From an uncultured Verrucomicrobiota bacterium (GTDB lineage Bacteria > Verrucomicrobiota > Verrucomicrobiia > Limisphaerales > UBA9464): DNA of 54,450 bases. A program made the translations under genes and the position numbers. The notes under the pieces were generated by a model. That model was not told where the DNA came from, did not search any database, and was given only the letters and a program-made list of their open reading frames with translations. The stretch covers positions 1 to 54,450 of the forward strand of contig CAJAHH010000127.1 of the NCBI GenBank assembly GCA_903939515.1. The letters run 5' to 3'. This document shows, piece by piece, positions 9,389 to 16,862 of this stretch (positions within the stretch are counted from its first letter, which is position 1; the number at the start of each line of letters is the position of its first letter).

Positions 9389-10914
9389 ACTCTATTCCAA
9401 TCATCTCGTCTATCCCGACCATGACTTCCGCTCCGTTGATCGGTGCTTCGCACTCGCTGCCCCCTGCCGATGGGCAGACGCCGCTGCGCCCCCGCCGGGC
9501 CTTCCTCGCCGACCTCGGCATGGGCTTCACTGGTCTGGCCCTGGGCACGCTCCTCCAGCGAGACGCCGGAGCGGCCAGCTCGGCCCTGTGGACGCCCCCC
9601 GACGGTCGCCCGCATTTCACGCCGAAGGCCAAGAACGTGATCTGGCTTTTCATGAACGGCGGGGTCAGCCACATGGAAAGCTTCGACCCGAAGCCCATGC
9701 TCACGAAGTACGCGGGCAAGACCATCGCCGAGACCCCGTTTGCCTCGGTGCAAGATCCGAAGAAGCTGGCCCTCGAACGCCTGGTGGTGCCCGACGCCAA
9801 CGGCAACCAGCGCAATACTCTCTTTCCGCTCCAGGTGGGCTTCCGCAAGCACGGGCAGAGCGGCATGGAAATCAGCGACTGGTTTCCCCACATCGCCGGG
9901 CATGCTGACCGGTTGGCGCTCGTGCGCTCGCTGTGGACCACCGACAGCAACCACGGCGCGCAAACGCAGTTCCACTCCGGCCGTCACCAGAACGACGGCG
10001 ACTTCCCCAACCTCGGAGCCTGGGTGCATTACGGGTTGGGATCGCTCAATGAGAACCTGCCGCAGTTCGTCTCGATGGGCACGCGGGAGTACTGGAACCA
10101 GCGCGACGGCCACTACCTCGGACCCGCCCACGACGCCGTGCCGCTGCGGATCGATCCGGACCGCCCGCTCGACTTCGCCCGGGCCGAGCACACCTTGGTC
10201 GGAGCAGGCCAACGCGGCGGCATAGACCTCATCCGCCGGCTCAACGAACTGCGGGGCATCGAGTACCCCGACGATCCGGCCATGGCCGCGCGGATCGCCT
10301 CCTACGAACTGGCTTACCGCATGCAGTCATCGGTGCCGGAGGTGGTCGACTTCGCCAAAGAAACGGCCGAAACACAGGCGCTCTACGGCCTGGACCTGCC
10401 GCACTGCCGCGAGTTCGGTCGCCAACTGCTCGCTGCGCGCCGAATGGTCGAGCGGGGCGTGCGGTTCATCCAAATTCAGCATGGCGGCGGCGGCGCCGGA
10501 GCCTGGGATGCGCACTCGGGCCTCAAGGCCAACCACGAAGGTCTGGCCCGGGCCGTGGACCAACCCATCGGCGGCCTGCTCACCGACTTGCATCGCCGCG
10601 GATTGCTCGACGAGACACTGGTGGTCTTCGCCACCGAGTTCGGCCGCACCCCCGGCACTCAGGGCTCCGACGGCCGCGACCACCACATCTTCGGCTTCAG
10701 CGTCTGGATGGCCGGCGGCGGGCTGCGACAAGGCATCGTGCATGGGGCCACTGACGAGATCGGCTTCCACGCCACCGAGAATCGCCACTACGTCACCGAT
10801 ATCCACGCCACGATCTTGCACCAACTCGGCCTCGACTCCCGCCGCCTCGAAATCCCCGGCCGCAAGCGCCTCGACATCGACCACGGCCAACCCATCCGCG
10901 AACTCATCGGGTGA
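9385..10914 (+). CDS. DUF1501 twin-arginine exported protein
   Basis: This 509-residue protein has a Tat-like signal ([19 protein letters not shown], about residues 33-51). The DUF1501 core shares the alkaline-phosphatase/sulfatase-like fold; visible blocks are '[16 protein letters not shown]' near the start and '[17 protein letters not shown]' near the end, with Asp and His fit to bind metal. DUF1501 genes nearly always follow DUF1553 genes, as here with a 4-bp overlap, so the two are expected to work together in the periplasm. No substrate is known. Confidence 0.9.
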   Translation: MNSIPIISSIPTMTSAPLIGASHSLPPADGQTPLRPRRAFLADLGMGFTGLALGTLLQRDAGAASSALWTPPDGRPHFTPKAKNVIWLFMNGGVSHMESFDPKPMLTKYAGKTIAETPFASVQDPKKLALERLVVPDANGNQRNTLFPLQVGFRKHGQSGMEISDWFPHIAGHADRLALVRSLWTTDSNHGAQTQFHSGRHQNDGDFPNLGAWVHYGLGSLNENLPQFVSMGTREYWNQRDGHYLGPAHDAVPLRIDPDRPLDFARAEHTLVGAGQRGGIDLIRRLNELRGIEYPDDPAMAARIASYELAYRMQSSVPEVVDFAKETAETQALYGLDLPHCREFGRQLLAARRMVERGVRFIQIQHGGGGAGAWDAHSGLKANHEGLARAVDQPIGGLLTDLHRRGLLDETLVVFATEFGRTPGTQGSDGRDHHIFGFSVWMAGGGLRQGIVHGATDEIGFHATENRHYVTDIHATILHQLGLDSRRLEIPGRKRLDIDHGQPIRELIG

Positions 10915-11069
10915 CTGTGATTCGTCCGGCACCCACACGGGCCACAGCGATCCGACTCGGCGGTCTACGCTCCAAGATCCGTCGGAAACCGAAGATCCTG
11001 TTGCCGGGGACCCGGCGCGGGTAGTGACCCATGGTGACAACCAACCTCTGTTCAAGGCTTCGAGTGGCG

Positions 11070-11107
11070 AACAGCAGCCAAGTCCGATTCGGAAAATCAT
11101 TCCCTGA
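11070..11107. repeat. Imperfect direct repeat, copy 1
   Basis: The 38 bp beginning AACAGCAGC and ending AATCATTCCCTGA match a copy at 12182-12218 with substitutions and one gap. Weaker similarity extends upstream (GGGTAGTGACCC here against GGGTGGTGACCC there). The two copies bracket the small ORF and the nucleotidyltransferase. The rest of the interval from 10915 to 11268 (about 350 bp) shows no gene. Confidence 0.55.
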
Positions 11108-11268
11108 CCCCGATTCGCCGATTTCCCGAGTGGTGGAGGCGGGTTGAAATCATCCGCAAGATCGGTCAGATTAACAAAGGCATGCGAATCTCGGGCGACG
11201 ATACAGACCGGCCGTGGCGGAAATCCCGCCTCGCTGCCCGCATCCTGTTCCGGAAGGAGGCTGGGCGC

Positions 11269-11430
11269 ATGACGGCCCGTGATCAGCGCATCGGGCGACT
11301 GCTCGCTCACGATCCGGAAGTCACCAACCGCCTGATCCAACAGGGGATTTATTCCATCCGATACCAGGGACGCCGCATCGGAGACCGCAAACATGAGTTC
11401 GACCAAAACTTGGGACTGGTGGCGCGGTGA
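11269..11430 (+). CDS. Small 53-residue ORF overlapping the nucleotidyltransferase
   Basis: The ATG at 11269 follows a strong Shine-Dalgarno AAGGAGG (11254-11260) with 8-base spacing. It opens a 53-residue basic protein starting MTARDQRIGRLLAHDPEV, whose last 38 bases overlap the next gene in another frame. A longer frame from 11182 exists but has no ribosome site. Its family is unknown. Position and overlap suggest the partner, perhaps the antitoxin, of the nucleotidyltransferase, but no DNA-binding fold is recognised. Confidence 0.45.
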   Translation: MTARDQRIGRLLAHDPEVTNRLIQQGIYSIRYQGRRIGDRKHEFDQNLGLVAR

Positions 11431-12070
11431 GGTGGATTGGAGCACTCCGGCCGGGCGGTTGCTTCGCACCTTTTTCGACGGGCTGCCAACCGACCGCAAA
11501 TTCCACTTCATCCTCTTCGGCTCAGCGCCGCTCCAACTGACGCTAAACCGTTCCTGGACCAGCGCCGACGTGGATTTGTTTTCCAACGACGATGAGGACC
11601 ATCATGAGCGAATCCGCAGCCTGGGTCTCGGCAAGGGACAGGCCGATCTCTACCTGGAACTCGGCTACCGGCTCAGTTTTCGCACCACCCAATTGATGGC
11701 TGAGCGGGCGAAGGTTGTATCCTTGGGGCACATCACGGTGACCATTCCGCATCCCTTGGACATTCTGATCGCCAAATTGGCGCGCCTCGATGCCAAGGAT
11801 CTCTTGGCCTTCCGGCGGGTAATCGACCTCACCGGGCACCCCACCCGGGAAGAATTAACCCAAGAATTGCAGAATGCCGTGGACCTGTTTCGACCGGCGT
11901 TCGAAGAGGAATCCCCCAACCTGTATCCCACCAATTCGGTGCGCCTGTGGCGGGAACTCTGGCAGGCCCCCTTGGATGTCGGACGGGATATCGTTGCTCC
12001 AGCCTTGGCCCGTCGTCGCGCCGGTTATGGCGATCCGCCCCCGGACTACCAACGGTCCTTGGCGGATTGA
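11393..12070 (+). CDS. Minimal nucleotidyltransferase (AbiEii/DUF6036-like)
   Basis: This 225-residue protein has the nucleotidyltransferase signature: 'LFGSAPLQL' followed eleven residues on by 'ADVDLFS', that is GS...DxD, which would bind metal and nucleotide. A helical C-terminal half with 'HPLDILIAKLARLDAKDLLAF' follows, as in AbiEii and related toxins that modify tRNA or proteins. GGAGA lies 8 bases before the ATG. The gene is bracketed by direct repeats, and part of it recurs as a decayed fragment at 15714-15788. It may be the toxin half of a pair with the small ORF upstream. An RNA-processing role cannot be excluded. Confidence 0.65.
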   Translation: MSSTKTWDWWRGEVDWSTPAGRLLRTFFDGLPTDRKFHFILFGSAPLQLTLNRSWTSADVDLFSNDDEDHHERIRSLGLGKGQADLYLELGYRLSFRTTQLMAERAKVVSLGHITVTIPHPLDILIAKLARLDAKDLLAFRRVIDLTGHPTREELTQELQNAVDLFRPAFEEESPNLYPTNSVRLWRELWQAPLDVGRDIVAPALARRRAGYGDPPPDYQRSLAD

Positions 12071-12181
12071 GGTGCAAGATCGAGCGTCACCCACTTCCGG
12101 ACTTCGCAAGGGGCAAACTCAACGTCGCGTCGCCGAGGGTGGTGACCCCGGCAGAACATCCATTGGCCTCTTTGATTTAGT

Positions 12182-12218
12182 AACAGCAGCTGAGTCTGAT
12201 CGAGTAATCGTTCCCTGA
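12182..12218. repeat. Imperfect direct repeat, copy 2
   Basis: This is the second copy of the repeat at 11070-11107 in the same orientation, starting AACAGCAGCTGAGTC and ending AATCGTTCCCTGA. It lies in the 249-bp gap between the nucleotidyltransferase and the convergent RES toxin gene. A small CACGG-AGTTCA-CCGTG hairpin at 12274-12289 is nearby but has no T-run. Confidence 0.55.
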
Positions 12219-12319
12219 TCGGGATTCCGAAGAGTTGCGTCCCCGGTCACTTAGTTTCAGGCCGGATTCGAAACCACGGAGTTCACCGTGCGTTCACCTT
12301 GAAGAGAGACGGTGAGGGT

Positions 12320-12886
12320 TTAGGGAGAGGGCCAACGCTGGATCTCGACGCCCGGGTCATCGCGGATGACGACGGACATGGGCGCGACGATTGCAGAGGG
12401 GAACAGGACAAAGTTGAAGCCTCTAAATCCTCGCGCGCGTGCGGCGTCGGATGGGAAACGGACGGCACCGAATCTTTGCTGTCGGGCTACCGCATCGCCG
12501 AAACGTTGGAGCTTGGTGGGAGCAGGCTCGAACTCCCATGGGGCCTGCAAATCGGCCTCGGTGAGTTGGAGTGCGGCAAGGACGTCGAAATCCCCGAGGT
12601 CAATGACCGGGACACTCAAGTCGATGAAGTAGAGAACTTGGGTGAGCAGGCGTGGAGATTTATTGGCATGCCGCTCCCATTCCGCTCCTGCGGTGGAGGC
12701 ATCCTCCGCGCCGTAAAGGGCGAGCGAGGCGACGGTGTTCACCCGATAGGCATAGCCGGTGGTGTAGAGGAAATTTGGCGGGGTGCGGCTGGAGAACGCA
12801 TCCTTGGAAACGAAGCGCCGTAGCTTGGCCGTGATCGGGGGGCAAACCGGAAGCGCCTGAAGAAGCTTGGAAAAATCAGGCGTCAT
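12320..12886 (-). CDS. RES-domain toxin
   Basis: This 188-residue protein has the features of the RES (ParT/MbcT) toxin family: Arg near residue 23-24, 'FLYTTGYAYR' at 39-48, a conserved Glu in 'AEWER' (Glu69), and the C-terminal 'QQRFGAVRFPSDAA...LFPSAI' block with Ser146/Ser164. Characterised members kill or arrest cells by breaking down NAD+ or ADP-ribosylating a target. The ATG directly abuts the stop of the upstream gene (TGAATG), giving the usual antitoxin-then-toxin order. The activity is inferred from the family. Confidence 0.75.
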   Translation of the reverse strand: MTPDFSKLLQALPVCPPITAKLRRFVSKDAFSSRTPPNFLYTTGYAYRVNTVASLALYGAEDASTAGAEWERHANKSPRLLTQVLYFIDLSVPVIDLGDFDVLAALQLTEADLQAPWEFEPAPTKLQRFGDAVARQQRFGAVRFPSDAARARGFRGFNFVLFPSAIVAPMSVVIRDDPGVEIQRWPSP

Positions 12887-13690
12887 TCAGGTAGGTTGGC
12901 CAGAAAGGATGCCGTAAACGAAGCCAGCGACATCCAGCACGCGGCCTTCGCGAATCCACACGATGGGCGCACGGTTGCGCATGTTCTCATTGGGTGCGTT
13001 GAGCCACTTTCTGAATTGCTCGTCGCCGAAGTCGGGGGCTCGAAGCAACGCGATGTCGGAAAAGGGCTGAAGCAGCTCTTGGAGCGAATCGGCGTCGGGG
13101 GTCTTGCTGAGCGCAGCCTTGTTGTTGCGACCGATGAGGCGACCGATCTCGATGACATCCATACCGAAAATCCCAGCAATAGGCTTGATTGAGAGGCGGC
13201 CGCGCACGGAGCGGAGGTCGGCGTTGGCCACGCTGACGACCGGAGCGACCGGCTTGATGGCGGATTGGATCCGCTTAACACGGAACTTGCGCTGGGCGCG
13301 GAACTTGGCAAACGCGGCTCTCAGGTCGGGCTGGCCGACGAGATCAGCGACGACATTCGACGGGTCGTGGAAAGTAGCATAAATACGCTCTACCAAGGCC
13401 TCGTGCACGGCCACAGGCAGCGCACTGCCGGAGAAGAAGAAGAAAGGATGTTCCCGCTTGGACTCCTGCAAGCCGGCCAAGTGCGTGAGCACGCTTTGGG
13501 CAAAGGCAAGATTCAGCTTGGGAGCCTTACCGAAATCAACCCACATGAAGTCAGGCGGAGTGGTGAGTTGCGCGATGGCATCAAGCTTGCAGGATGTGAC
13601 ATGCCACTCTGGGCTGGGGAGGGCCTTCGTTACCGAAGCGGGCAAAGTGGCGCGACTGGGCGCGGCATAAGCAAATTCAAGATGAGCCAC
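12887..13690 (-). CDS. Probable Xre/MbcA-type antitoxin with extra N-terminal domain
   Basis: This 267-residue protein directly precedes the RES toxin. Its C-terminal part (about residues 200-267, with 'FRKWLNAPNENMRNRAPIVW' then 'GRVLDVAGFVYGIL') matches the DUF2384 toxin-binding domain of MbcA/ParS antitoxins. The length is odd: family members are usually about 120-160 residues, so roughly 120 N-terminal residues are extra. That part alternates strands and helices ('FMWVDFGKAPKLN', 'HPFFFFSGSALP') and loosely recalls a receiver-like fold. The start is GTG. Two AACTATAGG repeats just upstream may be its operator. Confidence 0.6.
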   Translation of the reverse strand: MAHLEFAYAAPSRATLPASVTKALPSPEWHVTSCKLDAIAQLTTPPDFMWVDFGKAPKLNLAFAQSVLTHLAGLQESKREHPFFFFSGSALPVAVHEALVERIYATFHDPSNVVADLVGQPDLRAAFAKFRAQRKFRVKRIQSAIKPVAPVVSVANADLRSVRGRLSIKPIAGIFGMDVIEIGRLIGRNNKAALSKTPDADSLQELLQPFSDIALLRAPDFGDEQFRKWLNAPNENMRNRAPIVWIREGRVLDVAGFVYGILSGQPT

Positions 13691-13704
13691 GATCTGAGAG
13701 TAAT

Positions 13705-13735
13705 CCTATAGTTTACCGTTAGTCTACCTATAGTT
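13705..13735. promoter_or_regulatory. Paired CCTATAGTT repeats, candidate autoregulatory operator
   Basis: CCTATAGTT occurs at 13705-13713 and again at 13727-13735, 22 bp apart (about two helical turns). The nearer copy is about 15 bp before the GTG of the antitoxin. Read on the minus strand each is AACTATAGG, and TATAGG could double as a -10 element. Antitoxins of this type often repress their own promoter through such repeats. The binding role is inferred. Confidence 0.4.
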
Positions 13736-13901
13736 GAAATTATCCACCGCCGAGGTCCGGTGCCGTATTTCGCCAGCAGATCGCTCAGATTATTTCGGCT
13801 CCTGTGCCGCCGCAACACGCCTGCCACCAATCATTCGATGCGAGTGCTGGTAAGAGTGCTCGCCCCAGTCTTCGGTCCAGTGAAGCCCACACCCTCGAGG
13901 C

Positions 13902-15206
13902 TCACGCCTTCGGGAACGTGAGGCGGTGGGTCTTTTGGATCTTGTCCCGCCACTCATCGGGGACTCCCGCCTCGGCGGCGAACTCCGGCCAGCGTTTCAC
14001 CGCAGTCTGAACTTGTTCCAGAATCGTCGCAGCGCGCCCGCGCTTCATGAGCGCCGAGCGGGCGCACTGCACGAAGTCTTCCCGCGTAAAACCATCCCGC
14101 TTCCCGTTCAACGTCATCTGGTGGGTGCCGGTCCACGCGCCCGCCGGATTGAAGCTGTAGGTCACATCAAAAGCCGGTGCGAGCGACCACTCACCGAGTG
14201 GGTTCATCAGGAATGCGATGTTCTTCACATGGTCGTCCTGATTCCGCGCGACGACGTTGAACACCATCCGGCGGAATTGTTCCTCCACGGCCGCCATCGG
14301 CAGCTGGAGCCGACGGATCGCCAGCAGCGCCTGCTCGTAGCCGTAGGCTCCGGCCTGGTTGAAATCGAAATGGGCCAGGGCGCACAGCGACTGCAGATGC
14401 AGTTTCTGCCCGTCCGCCAGCCGGTCGAAACGGCGGGTCATGAAATGCCGCCGCCCATTCTCTTCCAGCAGCCGGCACTCGCTCATGGTGATGCCCGCCG
14501 CTTCCGCCATCCGGTGATAGGCAAACTCCACGGCCCCGTAACCCTTCGGGTCGTCCCGTTCCTTGTCTCGGTTCCCATCCACACCGTCGAATTTCAGCAG
14601 CCAGTACTCGAAGCCATCGCCCGCCGCGATCTGGCCTGATCGCACCTCGTGGGTTTGAGGGTTCCACGCGATCACCGCCTTAGCCCGCGCGCCACCGGCA
14701 GACGTTCCCACGGTCAGGATGTCGCGCAGGGCCTTCGCTTTTCCCGCCGCATGAAGATGCCCCTGCAACTGCCCGCGATGTGTTAGCACCTCGCCCGCCA
14801 GCCGCACCAGCGCATCCACTTCCAGCTTCGAAGCCTTACGCGGCTTCGGCCCCAGCACCGGCGCAAACTCCAGCGCTCCCATGCCGCGCGTGCCGGTGTA
14901 GCAAAGTCGATCCACCGCGCTGAAGCTCTCCGGCGAACGCCCCTGCGTGGCAAGCCATGCGTCGATCAGCGCATTGCCGAACTTGTCTGGCAGCGAATCT
15001 GCGAGCAACCCCGGCAGGCCGTGGAAGGTATTCCGTGGCAGCTCGGGAAACTGATGCACTTGCCCGCTCAGCGGCATCACTAACGGCGACAGTTGGATCC
15101 CGCTGCGGGCGAATTGAGAATCGTACTCGAAGGCCGCGACATTGCGCCCTTCCTCGAGCGAGACCGCGCCAATCGTCCGACCCCAGAGCTGCACCTTCGC
15201 GATCAT
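13902..15206 (-). CDS. hipA: HipA-family toxin kinase
   Basis: This 434-residue HipA-type Ser/Thr kinase has normal family length. The N-terminal HipA domain has 'GLPGLLADSLPDKFGN', and 'GTSAGGARAKAV' gives the ATP-binding loop. The catalytic site NQDDHVKN is at about residues 322-329, and the metal-binding AFDVTY is near Asp347. In known members the kinase phosphorylates a tRNA synthetase such as GltX and induces growth arrest. The start overlaps the hipB-like stop (ATGA). Both catalytic motifs look intact, so it is probably functional. Confidence 0.92.
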   Translation of the reverse strand: MIAKVQLWGRTIGAVSLEEGRNVAAFEYDSQFARSGIQLSPLVMPLSGQVHQFPELPRNTFHGLPGLLADSLPDKFGNALIDAWLATQGRSPESFSAVDRLCYTGTRGMGALEFAPVLGPKPRKASKLEVDALVRLAGEVLTHRGQLQGHLHAAGKAKALRDILTVGTSAGGARAKAVIAWNPQTHEVRSGQIAAGDGFEYWLLKFDGVDGNRDKERDDPKGYGAVEFAYHRMAEAAGITMSECRLLEENGRRHFMTRRFDRLADGQKLHLQSLCALAHFDFNQAGAYGYEQALLAIRRLQLPMAAVEEQFRRMVFNVVARNQDDHVKNIAFLMNPLGEWSLAPAFDVTYSFNPAGAWTGTHQMTLNGKRDGFTREDFVQCARSALMKRGRAATILEQVQTAVKRWPEFAAEAGVPDEWRDKIQKTHRLTFPKA

Positions 15207-15592
15207 GCCCCCTCACCCCATGTCCATGGGCCCGTCAGGGAGGGCGCCGCCGTGTTGCCCGAGGCACGCCGCCGCTTCCGGCCGGCCTGCTTCAACTGCG
15301 CCATTGGGCTGGCCACCGCCTCCGGTATGAGTAAATCGAGGCGCTCCACCAGCCCCAGCACTCGGCAGACCCGCAGAAACCCGGACAACTGCGTCGCGGA
15401 CGCACCCAACTCCAGCCGCTGCACCGTCCGCAAGCCCAGGCCCGCCTGCTCTGCGAGTTGCCCCTGCGTCAAATTCTTCGCCAGCCGCAACTGCGCCAGC
15501 CGCTCACCCAGCAGCTGGAGCAACGCTTGATCATTGATGTTTTTTGATGCATTCAAACACGCCAAATATGACGTACTAAATCCTATTTTCAA
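15203..15592 (-). CDS. hipB: HipB-like XRE antitoxin/repressor
   Basis: A helix-turn-helix of the XRE type lies at about residues 26-80 ('LRLAKNLTQGQLAEQAGLG', 'LRTVQRLELG'). 'SPMAQLKQAGRKRRRASG' follows, a tail common in HipB partners of this HipA group. It would neutralise HipA and repress the operon. The start is uncertain. The frame opens with TTG at 15592 and no ATG precedes the HTH, so a TTG nearer the HTH may be used. Upstream is a markedly AT-rich stretch (about 15530-15640) with a CGCC-ATTAAA-GGCG inverted repeat at 15600-15613, a likely promoter/operator site. Confidence 0.85.
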   Translation of the reverse strand: MKIGFSTSYLACLNASKNINDQALLQLLGERLAQLRLAKNLTQGQLAEQAGLGLRTVQRLELGASATQLSGFLRVCRVLGLVERLDLLIPEAVASPMAQLKQAGRKRRRASGNTAAPSLTGPWTWGEGA

Positions 15593-15713
15593 TTTTAAAC
15601 GCCATTAAAGGCGCTTTGTTTTGTTATTGAGACATTTTTGAGGAGCTAAGGCAGAATCGGCTGATTTCCAGGCCGAAGGTTGCCGCCGCCGCGACCACCC
15701 CCCGATCCACAAC

Positions 15714-15788
15714 CCTATCGGACGAGAATAACCGTCATTGCGCAGACTGCCGACCGACCGCTGATTCCACTTCATCCTCTTCGGCTCG
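15714..15788 (+). pseudogene. Decayed fragment of the nucleotidyltransferase gene
   Basis: Read in the homologous frame this stretch gives P-I-G-R-E-stop, then LPTDR-stop-FHFILFGS, matching PAGR...LPTDRKFHFILFGS of the nucleotidyltransferase at 11393-12070. At DNA level 15745-15788 matches 11481-11524 over 44 bp with four differences. Two in-frame stops and one missing codon show it is a relic. It lies on the far side of the two toxin-antitoxin pairs from the intact gene and in the same orientation. Confidence 0.7.
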
Positions 15789-15868
15789 TCACCCCCGCGA
15801 TCGCCCTCGGCCCCAAGCCCCCGGCCGCATCGTTGCCCGACGACGGGTGGCTTGCGAGGGTAGCGCTG

Positions 15869-16759
15869 ATGCGGACCTCGACTACAGCCCCTCCCGACAC
15901 GGCAGGCCTGCGGCTGCCCGAGGCGCCTCAGTCCATCGTGAAGGGCAGTTCCATGGCGCTGCTCCTCGACCGCGAGGCCATCGAGTGCCTTGCCCACAAC
16001 GTAGCGCTCGTTCATCCGGGCTTCGATGCCGCCGGGTTCCAACGGGATGCCCACGAAGGCCTGGCCCCGTTGTCGATCCTTCGGCGCGGCGAACACCTGG
16101 CATGCGTCCTTCGGCGGCATCTGCCACCGGCCTACGATGACGCCATCGCCGTCCTCTCCCTCTCGCTCACCCCGCCGCTGGCGCGCACCGAAGGGCTCGG
16201 GTTGGGGGTGTTCTTTTACCTGCCCCACGTGTCCTTCGTCGCCTTGTATGGACTCGGCCCGGCAGAGAACGGCGGGCGCGATCCGTTCGAGACCTCGATG
16301 ACTGCCCAGTATGAACTGACCCGCCGCTTCAGCGCGGAGTTCTCCATGCGCCCCTTCCTCATCCAGTGGCCAGAGCGAACCCTGGCCCGACTGTTGGAAT
16401 GGACACGGGACCCCGATCCGCACGTGCGCCGGCTGTGCAGTGAAGGCACCCGCCCTCGACTCCCTTGGGCGATTCGCATCCCTGCCCTAATCCTAGATCC
16501 GCATCCGATGATTCCGATTTTGGAGGCGCTGCGGGACGATCCAGAAGAGTACGTCCGACGCAGCGTGGCTAACCACTTGGGCGACATCGCCAAGGATCAT
16601 CCCGAGCTGGCCTTCGAGATTTGTGAGCGCTGGGTGTCCGGTGCCAGCGAAGAACGCAAGTGGCTGATCCGGCACGCAGTCCGCCATCCCGCCAAACACG
16701 GTGTCGCGGCGGCCTTGCGACTGCGGGAGCTCGCCAAGGCGACCTTGCGGGCGCGGTAG
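15869..16759 (+). CDS. alkC: AlkC-type DNA alkylation repair glycosylase
   Basis: The protein has 296 residues from the ATG at 15869, preceded by GAGGG with 8-base spacing. The frame extends further upstream, but that part covers the relic. The family blocks are clear: 'YELTRRFSAEFSMRPFL', 'RLCSEGTRPRLPWA', and 'LEALRDDPEEYVRRSVANHL' followed by 'GDIAKDHPELAFEI'. AlkC is a HEAT-repeat DNA glycosylase that removes 3-methyladenine and other alkylated bases. It stands alone between the toxin island and the MFS gene. Confidence 0.88.
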   Translation: MRTSTTAPPDTAGLRLPEAPQSIVKGSSMALLLDREAIECLAHNVALVHPGFDAAGFQRDAHEGLAPLSILRRGEHLACVLRRHLPPAYDDAIAVLSLSLTPPLARTEGLGLGVFFYLPHVSFVALYGLGPAENGGRDPFETSMTAQYELTRRFSAEFSMRPFLIQWPERTLARLLEWTRDPDPHVRRLCSEGTRPRLPWAIRIPALILDPHPMIPILEALRDDPEEYVRRSVANHLGDIAKDHPELAFEICERWVSGASEERKWLIRHAVRHPAKHGVAAALRLRELAKATLRAR

Positions 16760-16862
16760 GAGCGGTTGCTTTCGGACGGCTCATTTCAAGGTTTTCGTGG
16801 GCATTCCCTGTTTCTCGTCTTGGCTCTGGGAGTCGTGGGGGCATGATCGGAGGACATTCCTC

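Noticed and set aside
10327-11586. Long minus-strand frame of 419 codons
   Set aside because: It is the antisense shadow of the DUF1501 gene and neighbouring repeat; low-complexity composition and no family match.
12255-12290. tRNA-like TTCGAATCC word on the minus strand
   Set aside because: No acceptor, D-arm or anticodon arm could be paired around it and no CCA end is present.
15605-16423. Minus-strand frame of 272 codons over alkC
   Set aside because: alkC on the plus strand is well supported. The shared peptide with the 10327-11586 frame simply reflects the duplicated nucleotidyltransferase fragment.
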